Positions 8,106 through 17,571 are shown, counted from the stretch's first letter. The stretch: 64,000 bases of DNA from an uncultured Bacteroidales bacterium (GCA_902779705.1 CACZCR010000006.1:1-64000), one strand, 5' to 3'. The notes: generated from the sequence alone by a model not told the origin. Numbers and translations: made by a program.

Positions 8106-10889
8106 TTACTCTTCTGTGGTCTCTTCTGCAGGATCAGCATGGTCCAGAATGGTCTCGTAGGTCACCTGCTCAAAGGTGATATCAAACTCTACGCGGCGGT
8201 TCTTAGCACGACCGGCTTTCGACTTGTTGTCGGCGATCGGACGCTCAGGACCATAACCCACAGCCGTCATGCGCCCTGCCGGTACACCCTTACCAATCAG
8301 GTACTCGCGTACGGCGTCTGCACGTGCTTGTGAGAGTCGTTTGTTCATGTCTGCCTTACCTACGTTATCGGTGTGGCCTTGTACCTCGATTACGAAAGTC
8401 GGGTTCTCGATAAAGTGCTGAGCTATCTGATCCAAGATCGGATAGGAAACAGGCAGAATGGTCGATTTGCCGGTCTCAAACTCGATACCTTGCATTGCTT
8501 TCTTCAACAATTGACGGATCTCGCGTTTGATCTCCGGACAACCCTTGTTAGCCTTCACACCCGGTACAGTCGGACACTCGTCCAGATAGTCAGGTACCTC
8601 GTCACCGTCACTATCCAGCGGGCAACCCTTCTCGTCTACCATGCCCTGTGCTTTCTTCGGAGTGTTCTCACACTCGTCACGCCAGTCAGGTACACCGTCG
8701 CCGTCACTGTCTTTCTCACATCCGTTAGCATCTACCGGTACACCGGCCGGAGTGTTCGGACACTTGTCCTTCCAGTCTACTATGCCGTCACCGTCACTAT
8801 CCAGCTCGCAACCCTTGTCGTCTACAAATCCGATAGCCTCTTTCGGGGTGTTCTTACACTCATCCTTCCAGTCAGGTACACCGTCACCGTCGCTGTCCAA
8901 TTCACAGCCGTTCTCGTCTACCGGAGCACCTGCAGGCGTATCAGCACACTTGTCTTTCCAGTCTACTACTCCGTCGCCATCACTATCTTTCTCGCAGCCC
9001 TTCTCATCTACAAATCCGATAGCCTCAGCCGGTGTGTTCTCACACTCGTCCTTCCAGTCAGGAACACCGTCGCCGTCACTATCCAACTCACAACCTACGC
9101 TGTCGACCTTGCCGATAGCTTCCTTAGGCGTGTTAGGACACTTGTCCAAATAGTCGGCTACGCCGTCGCCGTCGCTGTCCTTAGGACATCCTACGCTGTC
9201 CACCATACCGATAGCCTCAGCCGGAGTGCCAAGGCACTTATCCAAATAATCCGGTATACCGTCCTTATCCTCATCCAGCGGACAACCGTTTTCATCCACG
9301 GCTACACCACGCGGGGTGTTAGGACACATATCCAACTTGTCCCATACACCGTCATGATCTTTGTCGCGACGGTTCGAACCCCAGCAGATAGAGAAGCCCA
9401 TTGCTATGTTGAACATCTTGGTCTTATCCGGGATGACATACATCGGTTTCTCGTTCACATTCGTTGCTGCATAAGAGGTTGGGATATAATCCATTGCCAG
9501 CGTCAGGTTGATACCGTCGTACGGCATAAAGCCCAAACCGGCGCCGATATTGCTGTACTTACCGTTGTCCAACAGCGAGTAGGTAGCTGCCAGGTTAAAC
9601 CAGTTCACCGGACGGAAAGCCAAACCGAAGGTCACCTCTTCATATACGCGCGAGTTGCGGAACTTGGTAGCCGACATCACGCCCAAACCAATTCGGTTGT
9701 CCCAGAAGTTGGCATCCAAGCCTACATTCAGACGTGCTGTCACCATCTTAGCTCCTACGCCGTCTCCGCCGTTCAGACGGGCGCTGTTGGCGATACCCTT
9801 GAGCGAGTTGAGCGCCGAATCCAACAACAGCTGAGGATCAAAATCTCCTTGCTCGTTCTGGAATGCGGGATCGTTGTACTCAAAATCTCCTACGCCGGTA
9901 AACGTCGTATCAATATGTGCGTTATACTTGCGCGAGCGGTTCCAATAGATGAATCCCAGGTCCGTCACAGCGGCCGAGATCTGCAGTTGTTGGATAGGCT
10001 TCCAAGCGACACCCAGATCCAACGCAGCTCCGTAGCCCGAAGGCTTAGCCAGGTTGCGCCAGTCCTTATAGTCCACAATCTGACTCCAGTCGCGCCCACT
10101 ACCGTCCTCGCCGTTCACCAGTTGGTCATAGTAGTCCTTCACCGGCATATTGTTGGCCTTAGGCAGCAGGTCATAGTTGATCGGGCCGGCGGCCATCACA
10201 TCCAGGTCACCTTGCAACTTCCACTCGTCCAGCGAAGCGTCTATCCTCAGGTCGTTGGCATTGATGCCGGCGTACAACTGTCCTAACAGCAACTTCAGTT
10301 TACCACCGACTGTCCAGTGGTCGTTGATACGGTGGCTGTAGCCGAAACCTACCTCTGTATATGCCGAAGCGGTCACACCCAGTTGAGACAGGTTGAAGGT
10401 GTTCCAACCGCCTTCCAGATCCTGCATGCCGCCTCCTAACAAAAAGTCAAACATCGGCTTAGGCAGTGCCATACCGGCGTCTATCTTCTCGTTGATACCT
10501 ATAGTCAAATATCCGTTCTCTTTGATCGCAAAACCCATATTCAGCAGACCCAAGGTCACCTCGCCGTTGAACAAGGTCGACTTGCGCAGCACGTTCAACA
10601 ACGCCTGCTTGTCACCATTCGGGTGAAGCGGCGTGATCGTCTTGCCGGTTGTCGGATCTACATACAGCAGATCGGACAAGGTCAGCGAGTTGTTGCCTAT
10701 ACCCATCGAGGTCCATCCCAGCGGCGTGAAGTTGATATAGCCGCGGCTTACGGGCTGGAACGCCGGGTTGATTGTATGACGCATCGGCGCATTCTCCAAG
10801 TAATACAAGGTGTTCACTTGTTGCGCGTTGAGCGACATCATAGCTGTCATCAGCAAGACAGCGGTGAAGATTCGTTTCATTGTTTTCAT
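8106..10889 (-). CDS. Outer-membrane protein: DUF5723 barrel, TSP3 repeats, OmpA domain
   Basis: The 927-residue protein has a signal peptide ending at ...SLNAQQ. A DUF5723-type beta-barrel region follows (about 25-500), then eight to nine calcium-binding thrombospondin type-3 units (about 515-790) with the core DSDGDGVPDWKDEC. It ends in an OmpA C-terminal peptidoglycan-binding domain (about 800-910) with VQGHTDNVG, LSQARADAVREYL and AKNRRVEF. The expected role is a link from outer membrane to peptidoglycan. A strong AGGAGG lies 8 bp before the first ATG, favouring that start. The lipoprotein gene 16 bp upstream is probably a functional partner. Confidence 0.9.
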   Translation of the reverse strand: MKTMKRIFTAVLLMTAMMSLNAQQVNTLYYLENAPMRHTINPAFQPVSRGYINFTPLGWTSMGIGNNSLTLSDLLYVDPTTGKTITPLHPNGDKQALLNVLRKSTLFNGEVTLGLLNMGFAIKENGYLTIGINEKIDAGMALPKPMFDFLLGGGMQDLEGGWNTFNLSQLGVTASAYTEVGFGYSHRINDHWTVGGKLKLLLGQLYAGINANDLRIDASLDEWKLQGDLDVMAAGPINYDLLPKANNMPVKDYYDQLVNGEDGSGRDWSQIVDYKDWRNLAKPSGYGAALDLGVAWKPIQQLQISAAVTDLGFIYWNRSRKYNAHIDTTFTGVGDFEYNDPAFQNEQGDFDPQLLLDSALNSLKGIANSARLNGGDGVGAKMVTARLNVGLDANFWDNRIGLGVMSATKFRNSRVYEEVTFGLAFRPVNWFNLAATYSLLDNGKYSNIGAGLGFMPYDGINLTLAMDYIPTSYAATNVNEKPMYVIPDKTKMFNIAMGFSICWGSNRRDKDHDGVWDKLDMCPNTPRGVAVDENGCPLDEDKDGIPDYLDKCLGTPAEAIGMVDSVGCPKDSDGDGVADYLDKCPNTPKEAIGKVDSVGCELDSDGDGVPDWKDECENTPAEAIGFVDEKGCEKDSDGDGVVDWKDKCADTPAGAPVDENGCELDSDGDGVPDWKDECKNTPKEAIGFVDDKGCELDSDGDGIVDWKDKCPNTPAGVPVDANGCEKDSDGDGVPDWRDECENTPKKAQGMVDEKGCPLDSDGDEVPDYLDECPTVPGVKANKGCPEIKREIRQLLKKAMQGIEFETGKSTILPVSYPILDQIAQHFIENPTFVIEVQGHTDNVGKADMNKRLSQARADAVREYLIGKGVPAGRMTAVGYGPERPIADNKSKAGRAKNRRVEFDITFEQVTYETILDHADPAEETTEE
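8560..9350. repeat. TSP3-encoding imperfect tandem repeat
   Basis: About eight imperfect units of 90-96 bp encode the calcium-binding thrombospondin type-3 repeats of the OmpA-family gene. Adjacent units share long near-identical stretches, so the number of units could vary between strains and is a likely place for assembly collapse. Confidence 0.8.
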
Positions 10890-10905
10890 CGTTTAGTCCT
10901 CCTGA

Positions 10906-12780
10906 TTAGTGGTTATTATTCTTGTCCAAATTGAAGATCGCATCCAGCCGTGTCGTCAAGCCTAAGCGGATACGCAAGCCCGAGTTGTCATATACTCTCA
11001 CGTTGCTCATGCCTTGCTGATAGTAGCTCTGCAGCGACGATTCGTCGATCTGAGCATAGTATACGATCTTGCGCACCTGTTTCAATATCTGCGCTTTCTT
11101 CTTGTTGATCGATGCTATGATCAAACTCTCGCCCGGACCTTCCGGTGTCCACGTGCCATAAGTCTGATGGAACGTCGGCGCTTTGATCAATATCGTATCC
11201 TTCATGATCGGATCTTCCTCCGTGATCTGGAACGGTTTGGTCGGATCGTCCGGATCCATAATCACATTGCCTGCTGCATCCAGACAACGCATCGTGGCCT
11301 TGATGTCCATCGGAATAGTGTTCTGCGCCTTGATCAACAGCTTCAGATCGGTTGCCTTCAACGTATCCACTACGTCCACCTCATGCACCAGCGAGTCGAT
11401 ATCCACTTTCGACATGTCAGCATCTACAGTGTCCGTGTAGTTCAAGAACAAACCGTTGCGGAAGATGAACGGAAGCGTTGCTACAGCGTCGATATGTACC
11501 TTGGTGTTCGGTACCAGACGGATCTGCGGCGAGATTGAGTAGTTGAAGTCTACATCAAACTTATAACCGATCTTCTGCGGCATGTCGCCAAACAGGCGAT
11601 CGATGTGACCGCGCTCAGGCGTCTTGTTATAGTAGATCAGATAGACAGCCGAATCACCCGGTTGACTCGTCACCGGATCCAGATAATCGCCCGGATAGAG
11701 TGGGGTGTAGTCGTCCTGCTTCTCCTGACCTTGACGCAAGAAGGTAGCATAGTGTTTCTGACCATCTGCATCCTCTGAGTACAAGTAGTCGCCGTGGATC
11801 ATGATCGACCCCGCCAAACGGGTGCTTACAAACAGGTCTATACGAGGATCGTCAAACGGCAGACACCATTTGGTGATGAAATCCATGTCGCCCAATTCCT
11901 CGGCTATGTTAAACTCGCCCTCGTCGTACATGTCGGTCGAGTGCAAGAACTTACCCCATACAGCCTTGTAGTCGATAAACTGCACTGCCAGATGATAGTC
12001 AAATGCTGCATCATTAGGCACATCCACCTTCGTGCCATTCGGAATAGTGAAGGTGAAATTGACATAGAACATACACTCGTCCACTACATTGTTGTCCGCC
12101 GGAGCAGCTGTTTTGTCCTTCATCAGGTTGATGGTGAAATGGTCCACCGAAGTCGGTATCTCTTGACCGTAACCGCCCTCGTCGCCTTTGCTGTACACAG
12201 TCATGATGTTACCTGCCGGACGGATGACCTGATCACCCAGATCCAGAGTCACGCGATCAATCCACTCCCATTCCAATGGCAGGTTGTGCGTCTGGATGAT
12301 CGACTTGAAGCTGGCGTCTACGATCTGCGCACTGTCGATACGCTCGTTACCGTTGTTGATACCTTTCATCTTGACCGGCATCTCAAAACGCAACGTGATA
12401 GGCATACCGTTACCCGTCACTTTGCCGTCCGGCCCAATCATAGCGCTGACTTTGTCATACACGTTCAGCGACAAATCCTTGTCCGACACTTTCTTAGCCA
12501 GATCCAGTGAGTCTGCGTGGAAATCTTTCTCCATCGAGAAGGTGTCTCGCCAGGTCAATACAGGGCTGTTGTCGATGATCTCAAAATAGAGATTCTGCAC
12601 TTGGCCATTACCCAGAAAGTCACCAACCGTGGCATGCATGCTGCCTATTGGCACCACCAAGCCCATTTCCAACTCAGCAGTTGTGTCAATGTTGTTCAGG
12701 TCAATGTCCGAGTGGCAACTCGTCAACATCGCACCTGCCACCAACACAGCCGCAAATAGATGTACATGTTTGATTTTCAT
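10906..12780 (-). CDS. Lipoprotein of unknown function, partner of the OmpA-family protein
   Basis: The 624-residue protein has a lipoprotein signal peptide with lipobox LTSC (cleavage before Cys at about 22). No enzymatic motif is recognised; the sequence is beta-rich with many short hydrophobic strands, and the phrase AELEMGLVVPIGSM follows the lipid anchor. It is the first gene after the promoter at 12826-12857 and lies 16 bp before the DUF5723/OmpA gene. This pairing suggests that the two assemble at the outer membrane, but this is inferred from position only. Confidence 0.75.
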   Translation of the reverse strand: MKIKHVHLFAAVLVAGAMLTSCHSDIDLNNIDTTAELEMGLVVPIGSMHATVGDFLGNGQVQNLYFEIIDNSPVLTWRDTFSMEKDFHADSLDLAKKVSDKDLSLNVYDKVSAMIGPDGKVTGNGMPITLRFEMPVKMKGINNGNERIDSAQIVDASFKSIIQTHNLPLEWEWIDRVTLDLGDQVIRPAGNIMTVYSKGDEGGYGQEIPTSVDHFTINLMKDKTAAPADNNVVDECMFYVNFTFTIPNGTKVDVPNDAAFDYHLAVQFIDYKAVWGKFLHSTDMYDEGEFNIAEELGDMDFITKWCLPFDDPRIDLFVSTRLAGSIMIHGDYLYSEDADGQKHYATFLRQGQEKQDDYTPLYPGDYLDPVTSQPGDSAVYLIYYNKTPERGHIDRLFGDMPQKIGYKFDVDFNYSISPQIRLVPNTKVHIDAVATLPFIFRNGLFLNYTDTVDADMSKVDIDSLVHEVDVVDTLKATDLKLLIKAQNTIPMDIKATMRCLDAAGNVIMDPDDPTKPFQITEEDPIMKDTILIKAPTFHQTYGTWTPEGPGESLIIASINKKKAQILKQVRKIVYYAQIDESSLQSYYQQGMSNVRVYDNSGLRIRLGLTTRLDAIFNLDKNNNH

Positions 12781-12825
12781 TGTTTAGTGATTTATAATGT
12801 TAATATAGTGTCCCACTTAACGCGG

Positions 12826-12857
12826 CAAAGGTACAAAAAAAATCTCACATACGCAAG
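12826..12857 (-). promoter_or_regulatory. Promoter of the eight-gene minus-strand operon
   Basis: Read on the minus strand: CTTG at 12857-12854 and TACCTTTG at 12833-12826, 20 bp apart, with the extended -33 form CTTGCGTATGTG. It stands about 45 bp before the lipoprotein start. No comparable match is seen before the seven genes downstream. Confidence 0.75.
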
Positions 12858-12896
12858 ATTTTTTTAATAATTTATTAAAAATAGCCTCTTTTTCTG

Positions 12897-14300
12897 CTAT
12901 CTGAGCAAATATATCTTCTCTGTAGCACGTGTTACAGCCGTATAGAGCCATCTCAGATACTCCAGCCGCTCCGTCTCACTCAGTTCGTTCAACCATTCGC
13001 TGGCCATTCCCGAATCCACATACACATGCTTCCATTGGCCACCCTGTGCCTTGTGGCAGGTCACAGCGTACGCAAACCGAACCTGCAACGCATTATAATA
13101 CGGCGACTCAAAGATCAACTTGGTCCGCTCTTTCTTGTTCTTGACCTCCGGATAGTCCTCCGCAATGCGCTCAAAGAGCTGTTTTTGCATCTCGTAGTTC
13201 TGCTCCGGCGAATCGGTGGTCAACGTGTCCATCCACACCAGCGCATCGATCTCCCAGTCATAGTCCACCAGTCTCAGACTGGCCTCCACAAACCGAAAAC
13301 CGTACATCTCATGCTCGTTGCTGAGTCGTACCACCTCCAGCGAGTCGCCGTTGGCCAGAAAATCCAACTGCTCATACTCCCGCGTCCAATAGTAGTTGTT
13401 CTTGCTCACCATCAACCTGTCTCCGCTCGACAACTCATCCTCTTTCCATAATATGCGCGCACGAACACCTTGATTATATAGGTTCGTCGCCTTATTCGAA
13501 CGCGTGATGATCAACGTCTCTTCGGCGCCTACCTCGTCATAGCTGCGCTCCAACTGCTCCACGACCTCCGCGCCGCTCAGCTTAACAATATCTTTTCCGT
13601 TGGCTTGGATGGTACAATCTCCAATCTCCAATCTCAAATCTCCAATCTCCTCTCGTATCCTTGTCGCTTCCGACAATATGCCGCTATCCAAGGCTTGACG
13701 TGCCACTTCGGTCAGCGTAAAATCCGACACCTTCAACCCAAACCCTGCTATATAATCGCTGTCTAGAGCCGGGCTCAGATCCGAACCCACCGGAGGCAGT
13801 TGGGCCGTATCGCCCAATAGCAACATATGACAGCCTTCGCCTTGATACACATACCGGATCAAATCGTCCAGCAGGTTGCCCGAACCGAACGTACTATTGT
13901 CTCTTGAGGCCGAGATCATCGATGCCTCGTCGACGATGAACATCGTCTGTTTGTGCTTGTTATCCGCCAGCGAGAAAGCCTCTACGCCCAACTGGTTCTG
14001 GCGGTAGATATACTTATGAATAGTGTAGGCCGAATAGCCCGAGTAGCGCGACAATACCTTCGCCGCTCTGCCGGTGGGAGCCAACAGCACAAACGGCTGA
14101 TGCAACTGCTCCAGCGCCCTCACCATGGCCGATACTACGCTGGTCTTACCCGTACCCGCATAGCCGCGCAGCACAAAGGCTTTGACCGGATCATAGTCCA
14201 CCAAATACCGCCCCAGGACCTTGAACAAGGCCTCTTTCTCTTGGTTCGGCTCAAAGGGCAATTGAGACCGTATATGACCTATGATGAAGTCTTCTAACAC
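12897..14300 (-). CDS. RecD-like superfamily 1B helicase
   Basis: The 467-residue protein has a Walker A motif GYAGTGKTS (46-54), LAPTGRAAKVL (motif Ia), MFIVDEASMI (Walker B) and LLGDTAQLPPVGSD (motif III). Its C-terminal UvrD-like region contains YAVTCHKAQGGQW (motif V) and YTAVTRA (motif VI). This is the architecture of short RecD/Pif1-type 5'-3' DNA helicases without RecD2's N-terminal domain. It probably works in replication restart or repair. The start is GTG. A short word repeat inside the gene (13613-13654) inserts a Glu/Ile/Gly/Asp-rich loop. Confidence 0.88.
   Translation of the reverse strand: MLEDFIIGHIRSQLPFEPNQEKEALFKVLGRYLVDYDPVKAFVLRGYAGTGKTSVVSAMVRALEQLHQPFVLLAPTGRAAKVLSRYSGYSAYTIHKYIYRQNQLGVEAFSLADNKHKQTMFIVDEASMISASRDNSTFGSGNLLDDLIRYVYQGEGCHMLLLGDTAQLPPVGSDLSPALDSDYIAGFGLKVSDFTLTEVARQALDSGILSEATRIREEIGDLRLEIGDCTIQANGKDIVKLSGAEVVEQLERSYDEVGAEETLIITRSNKATNLYNQGVRARILWKEDELSSGDRLMVSKNNYYWTREYEQLDFLANGDSLEVVRLSNEHEMYGFRFVEASLRLVDYDWEIDALVWMDTLTTDSPEQNYEMQKQLFERIAEDYPEVKNKKERTKLIFESPYYNALQVRFAYAVTCHKAQGGQWKHVYVDSGMASEWLNELSETERLEYLRWLYTAVTRATEKIYLLR
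13613..13654. repeat. In-frame short word repeat inside the helicase gene
   Basis: Successive 7-bp words of the form CAATCTC / CAAATCTC occur on the plus strand, read in the gene as EEIGDLRLEIGD. It falls between the helicase core motifs and looks like an inserted loop. It belongs to the same class as other word repeats in this window. Confidence 0.7.
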
Positions 14301-14349
14301 CTTTTTTTCTATCTAAAATGGCCAAAATCGACGCTTTTTTGCAAAAATA

Positions 14350-14381
14350 TTTGCATATATCAAAAAAAAGCACTACCTTTG
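14350..14381 (+). promoter_or_regulatory. Promoter upstream of the SRP RNA
   Basis: TTTG at 14350-14353 and TACCTTTG at 14374-14381 with a 20-bp spacer. The -33 box is extended as TTTGCATATATC. It lies about 140 bp before the SRP RNA, so the transcript probably has a leader that is processed, or a nearer promoter exists that I did not identify. Confidence 0.75.
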
Positions 14382-14518
14382 CACCCAGTTAAAAAACGAG
14401 TGATCTATTTCTACTAAATACCTCGGGATGTAAAACGTAGTTTTGCAGACCGAAAGCGTAGAGTAAAACGTAGCGTCATTGAGCGACATCGTCGCGAGTC
14501 ACGCGAGTTTTAGCTTAA

Positions 14519-14622
14519 GCACAGGGCAAGTCCTATACGACCAGCTCCCTCTGAATTCCCCCAGGTCTTGACCGAAGCAAGGGTAGGAGGTTGTAGCGGT
14601 GCGATGTAGTCAGCTTGCTCTT
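14519..14622 (+). ncRNA. ffs: Signal recognition particle RNA (4.5S type)
   Basis: The RNA contains the SRP domain IV landmarks CCCAGGTC and CCGAAGCAAGGGTA, then GCGGTGCGATGTAGTCAGC near the 3' end. The arms pair: GGGCAAG (14524-14530) with CTTGCTC (14614-14620), and TACGACC...CTCC with GGAGG-TTGTA. Eight T residues immediately follow, serving as terminator. Size is about 100 nt, as for bacterial 4.5S RNA. The 14382-14518 leader carries two copies of GTAAAACGTAG and no recognisable gene. Exact ends are approximate. Confidence 0.8.
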
Positions 14623-14630
14623 TTTTTTAT

Positions 14631-14680
14631 CCTATGCCTACCTAGTCCGACCTAGTTCGACCTAGGATTACCTAGTACAT
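14631..14680. repeat. CCTAGT/GACCTAG word repeat at the protease 3' end
   Basis: Four to five spaced copies of the word CCTAG (about every 10 bp) cover the region after the SRP terminator and run into the last codons of the protease gene, encoding part of its LGNPRSN tail. Confidence 0.6.
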
Positions 14681-16058
14681 CATATTCCTTCTGATCCCGG
14701 ATGATCACTATCCGGCCGTTGCGCAGCTCTTTGCGACTTTCCGCCTTCCACGTTCCGCTTTCCACACTCTCTACATCGGTCTCCTTTTTCATTGTATACG
14801 CTTTCCAGGCGTCCGGTATGCCGTAGCCGTACTGGTCCTTGTCGGGGTTATAGTAGCGATCGGCCGAATTGATGATACGCTCTCTGATCTGCATCGCGTT
14901 CTCGTCCGGCAGTGCCGACCACAAGGTAGCGGCCAAGCCAGCCAATAGGGGCGTGGCAAAACTCGTTCCGTTGCTGTAGTAGACCTCTCCCTGCGTGTTC
15001 AGCAAGGCAGCTCCCCAACCCACGGCACAGACGTCCGGTTTCACCCGTCCGTCGGCTGCAGGACCAAAACTGGAGAACGAGGCGATGTCGCCGTTCACGC
15101 TTACCGCACCTACGGTCAGCACGCTGTCAGCATCGGCCGGCACGGCTATAGTGTGCCAGTCATTGTTGCCCTCGTTGCCGGCGGCTACACACACCAGCAT
15201 TCCTTTGCGGGCCGCTATCGTGGCGGCACGGCTGGCACGCGTGGACTGGCCGTCCAACGCGCTCTTGGGCAGCGTCCATTGGTCGTTGTCAAAATATGCA
15301 TAACCTAACGATACCGAGAACACGTTCACACCCAGCGAATCGGCTGTCTCCAACGCCACCACCAGGTTGTCTATCTCTTTGGGTGACTCATGGTCTTCCT
15401 CCTCGCTGCGCATCAGATAGTATTTGGCTTGCGTAGCGGCACCCCGATAGTCTTCGCGAATACCCGATATGGCACTCAGACAAGCCGTTCCGTGAGCGCC
15501 GGTCCAGCCGTAGAAATCGGTCTGGTCGTCCGTTAGGTCAAAATGTCCCAACTCCTGATCCTTTCTAAAACATCCCAAGGTATTAGCATTGGCAAACGCG
15601 CCGTCACAAACGGTCATCAATATGCCTTGCCCCTCGTACCCCTCGGCGTGCAGTTTCTTAAGGTTATATGTCTCCAGTTGCGCATCGGTCGTCATCTCGC
15701 TGGTCAGCCATCCTTCTTCCGCTTTGGGCATCTTCTTACGCGGAGCATACAGGTTGGGGCTGTCGTCTCGTGTCATCTCTACGGCTGTCACAAACGACCA
15801 TCCTGCCGCTTTCTCGGCCAACTTAGGTGTCATCTCTACCGTGGCGCCATTCATCCAACGGCTCGTGTGATACACCTTGGCACCGGCGCGACGCAGGCTG
15901 TCCACATAGCTCTTAGCTACCGGATAGTCCATTACATCGGTCGGGATGTTCCATTTCTGACGTTGTGCCACCGCGCGCTCAGACAATGCCGGCGCACTCT
16001 TCTCCGGCTTATCGAGAAAAGACACAAAATACACATGCAACAGAATCAGTAAAAACAT
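14652..16058 (-). CDS. Secreted subtilisin-like (S8) serine protease
   Basis: The 468-residue protease has a hydrophobic export signal at 1-15 and the S8 catalytic triad: D152 (in VCDGAF), H189 (in GAHGTACLSAISG) and S366 (in SNGTSFATP), plus the oxyanion-hole Asn in AAGNEGNND. An inhibitor-like propeptide region (about 20-120) precedes it. The C-terminus GRIVIIRDQKEYDVLGN resembles the short sorting tail of Bacteroidales type IX secretion cargo, and the same pattern ends the 3558-residue protein of this window. It is the last gene of the amidase-rlmD-protease operon. Confidence 0.88.
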   Translation of the reverse strand: MFLLILLHVYFVSFLDKPEKSAPALSERAVAQRQKWNIPTDVMDYPVAKSYVDSLRRAGAKVYHTSRWMNGATVEMTPKLAEKAAGWSFVTAVEMTRDDSPNLYAPRKKMPKAEEGWLTSEMTTDAQLETYNLKKLHAEGYEGQGILMTVCDGAFANANTLGCFRKDQELGHFDLTDDQTDFYGWTGAHGTACLSAISGIREDYRGAATQAKYYLMRSEEEDHESPKEIDNLVVALETADSLGVNVFSVSLGYAYFDNDQWTLPKSALDGQSTRASRAATIAARKGMLVCVAAGNEGNNDWHTIAVPADADSVLTVGAVSVNGDIASFSSFGPAADGRVKPDVCAVGWGAALLNTQGEVYYSNGTSFATPLLAGLAATLWSALPDENAMQIRERIINSADRYYNPDKDQYGYGIPDAWKAYTMKKETDVESVESGTWKAESRKELRNGRIVIIRDQKEYDVLGNPRSN

Positions 16059-16064
16059 ATCTCG

Positions 16065-16087
16065 TTAATTCTTAATTTTTAATTTCT
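16065..16087. repeat. TTAATTCTTAATTTTTAATT word repeat
   Basis: Words of the TTAATT(C/T)TT type fill the gap between rlmD and the protease gene and run into the end of rlmD. The same words reappear at 17051-17090. Confidence 0.65.
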
Positions 16088-17530
16088 CAACGCAAGTTGC
16101 ACCACATTTTCCACATGCTGCGTGTGCGGAAACATATCCACCGGTTGCACCTTGGTCACCCTATACTTCTTGTCCAGCAGCTGCAGATCGCGTGCTTGCG
16201 TAGCAGGATTACAGCTCACGTACACAATTCGTTTCGGCTCCGCTTTCAGTATCACATCCACTACATCCTCATGCATTCCCGCGCGGGGCGGATCAGTAAT
16301 GATCACATCCGGTCGACCATACTTAGCCACGAACGCATCGTTCAGTATGTCCTTCATGTCTCCTGCGAAGAACTTGGTATTTTCGATTTCGTTAATCTTC
16401 GAATTTACTTTCGCATCTTCAATAGCCTCCGGCACATACTCAATGCCGATCACCTCTCGTGCTTGACGTGCCACAAAATTGGCAATTGTGCCGGTACCCG
16501 TGTACAGGTCATAAACCAAAGGCAACTCTTGACTCTCGACTCTCGACTCTTGACTCTCAAACGCAAACTCGCGTGCTACTTTGTACAGCTCGTACGCCTG
16601 TTCGGTGTTGGTTTGGTAGAACGACTTGGGACCAACCTTAAACTGCAGCCCTTCCATCTGCTCGATGATATGGTCTTGTCCGTAATAGACGTGGATATCC
16701 AAATCACCTATGGTATCGTTGAACTTGAGATTTTCCACGTAGAGTAGGGCGATGATCTCCGGAAATTCTTGGTGCAGGTATTCTAATAAATTTGAAATTT
16801 GAAATTTGAAATCTTCAATTTTCTCTCCAAAGGAGACCACCACCATCACCTCCCCTTTATGGTTATTGCGTATCATCAGCGTCCGCAGCAGGCCTTGGTG
16901 GGTATGCTCGTTGTAGAACGTCAACCCGTGCTCCAAAGCATAGGTTCGTACGCCGTTGCGGATACGGTTGTTGATGTCATCCATCAGGTGGCATTCTTCG
17001 ATATCCAGCACCTTGTCAAACGCACCGGGTATATGAAATCCCAGTCCGGGCTCAATTTTTAATTCTTCATTTTTAATTTTTAATTGTTCTAACTCCTCCA
17101 TCGTCCTCCACTTGCGGTCGGCAAAGGTGAACTCCAGCTTGTTGCGGTATTCGTAAATATGCTTCGAGCCCAGTATGGGGCTGATCTCCGGTAGCTCGAT
17201 CTTGCCGATGCGCGTGAGGTTATCGACTATCTGTTGCTGCTTATGCTTAAGCTGCTCCTCGTAGGGCAGAATCTGCCATTTGCAACCGCCGCATATGCCG
17301 TAGTGCTTGCATCGTGCCTCGCATCGTACAGGGCTGGGCTTAACCACTCGCACCACTCGTCCTTCCATAAACGAGTGTTTCTTTTTCGTGATCTGCAGAT
17401 CCACTATATCGCCCGGCACGCAGTTGGGCACGAAGCAGACGATGTCGTCAATCCGCACCAAGGCTTTGCCTTCGGCTGCCACGCCGGTTATCTCAATTCC
17501 CTCATAAAGAGGTAGGTTCTTTTTCTTCAT
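16079..17530 (-). CDS. rlmD: 23S rRNA (uracil-5-)-methyltransferase, RlmD/RumA family
   Basis: The 483-residue enzyme has an N-terminal TRAM RNA-binding domain, an iron-sulfur cluster site (C70, C74, C80, C83 in CEARCKHYGICGGC) and a SAM-dependent methyltransferase domain with DLYTGTGTIANF, TDPPRAGMHEDV and the catalytic Cys in YVSCNPATQARDL. It makes 5-methyluridine in 23S rRNA. The gene is longer than usual because word repeats have added in-frame segments: LEQLKIKNEELKIE (about 148-161), a KFQISNL stretch and ESQESRVESQE. It lies 31 bp after the amidase gene and 20 bp before the protease gene. Confidence 0.92.
   Translation of the reverse strand: MKKKNLPLYEGIEITGVAAEGKALVRIDDIVCFVPNCVPGDIVDLQITKKKHSFMEGRVVRVVKPSPVRCEARCKHYGICGGCKWQILPYEEQLKHKQQQIVDNLTRIGKIELPEISPILGSKHIYEYRNKLEFTFADRKWRTMEELEQLKIKNEELKIEPGLGFHIPGAFDKVLDIEECHLMDDINNRIRNGVRTYALEHGLTFYNEHTHQGLLRTLMIRNNHKGEVMVVVSFGEKIEDFKFQISNLLEYLHQEFPEIIALLYVENLKFNDTIGDLDIHVYYGQDHIIEQMEGLQFKVGPKSFYQTNTEQAYELYKVAREFAFESQESRVESQELPLVYDLYTGTGTIANFVARQAREVIGIEYVPEAIEDAKVNSKINEIENTKFFAGDMKDILNDAFVAKYGRPDVIITDPPRAGMHEDVVDVILKAEPKRIVYVSCNPATQARDLQLLDKKYRVTKVQPVDMFPHTQHVENVVQLALRN
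16525..16558. repeat. GACTCT(T/C) word repeat inside rlmD
   Basis: Four near-identical 8-bp words of CTCTTGA / CTCTCGA type encode ESQESRVESQE. The same word is found in the ugd gene at 61878-61910, where it encodes [11 protein letters not shown]. Confidence 0.8.
17051..17090. repeat. AATTTTTAATT word repeat inside rlmD
   Basis: Repeated AATTTTTAATT/CTTC words encode LKIKNEELKI in RlmD. A related GAAATTTGAAATTT run at 16791-16815 adds a second in-frame segment in the same gene. Confidence 0.75.
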
Positions 17531-17532
17531 AT

Positions 17533-17571
17533 ATCGTTCACTCTTTCATTCTTTCATTCTTTCACTCTTTT
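17533..17571. repeat. TTCATTCTTTCACTC word repeat
   Basis: Words of the CTTTCATT / CTTTCACT type fill the gap between the amidase gene and rlmD and extend into the amidase stop region. The reverse complement of the same words occurs at 34361-34382 after the giant surface protein gene. Confidence 0.7.

Noticed and set aside
8373..10286. A 637-codon open frame on the plus strand opposite the OmpA-family gene
   Set aside because: It lies wholly antisense to a gene with clear domains and has no promoter, start context or recognisable product. It arises from the repetitive coding sequence on the other strand.
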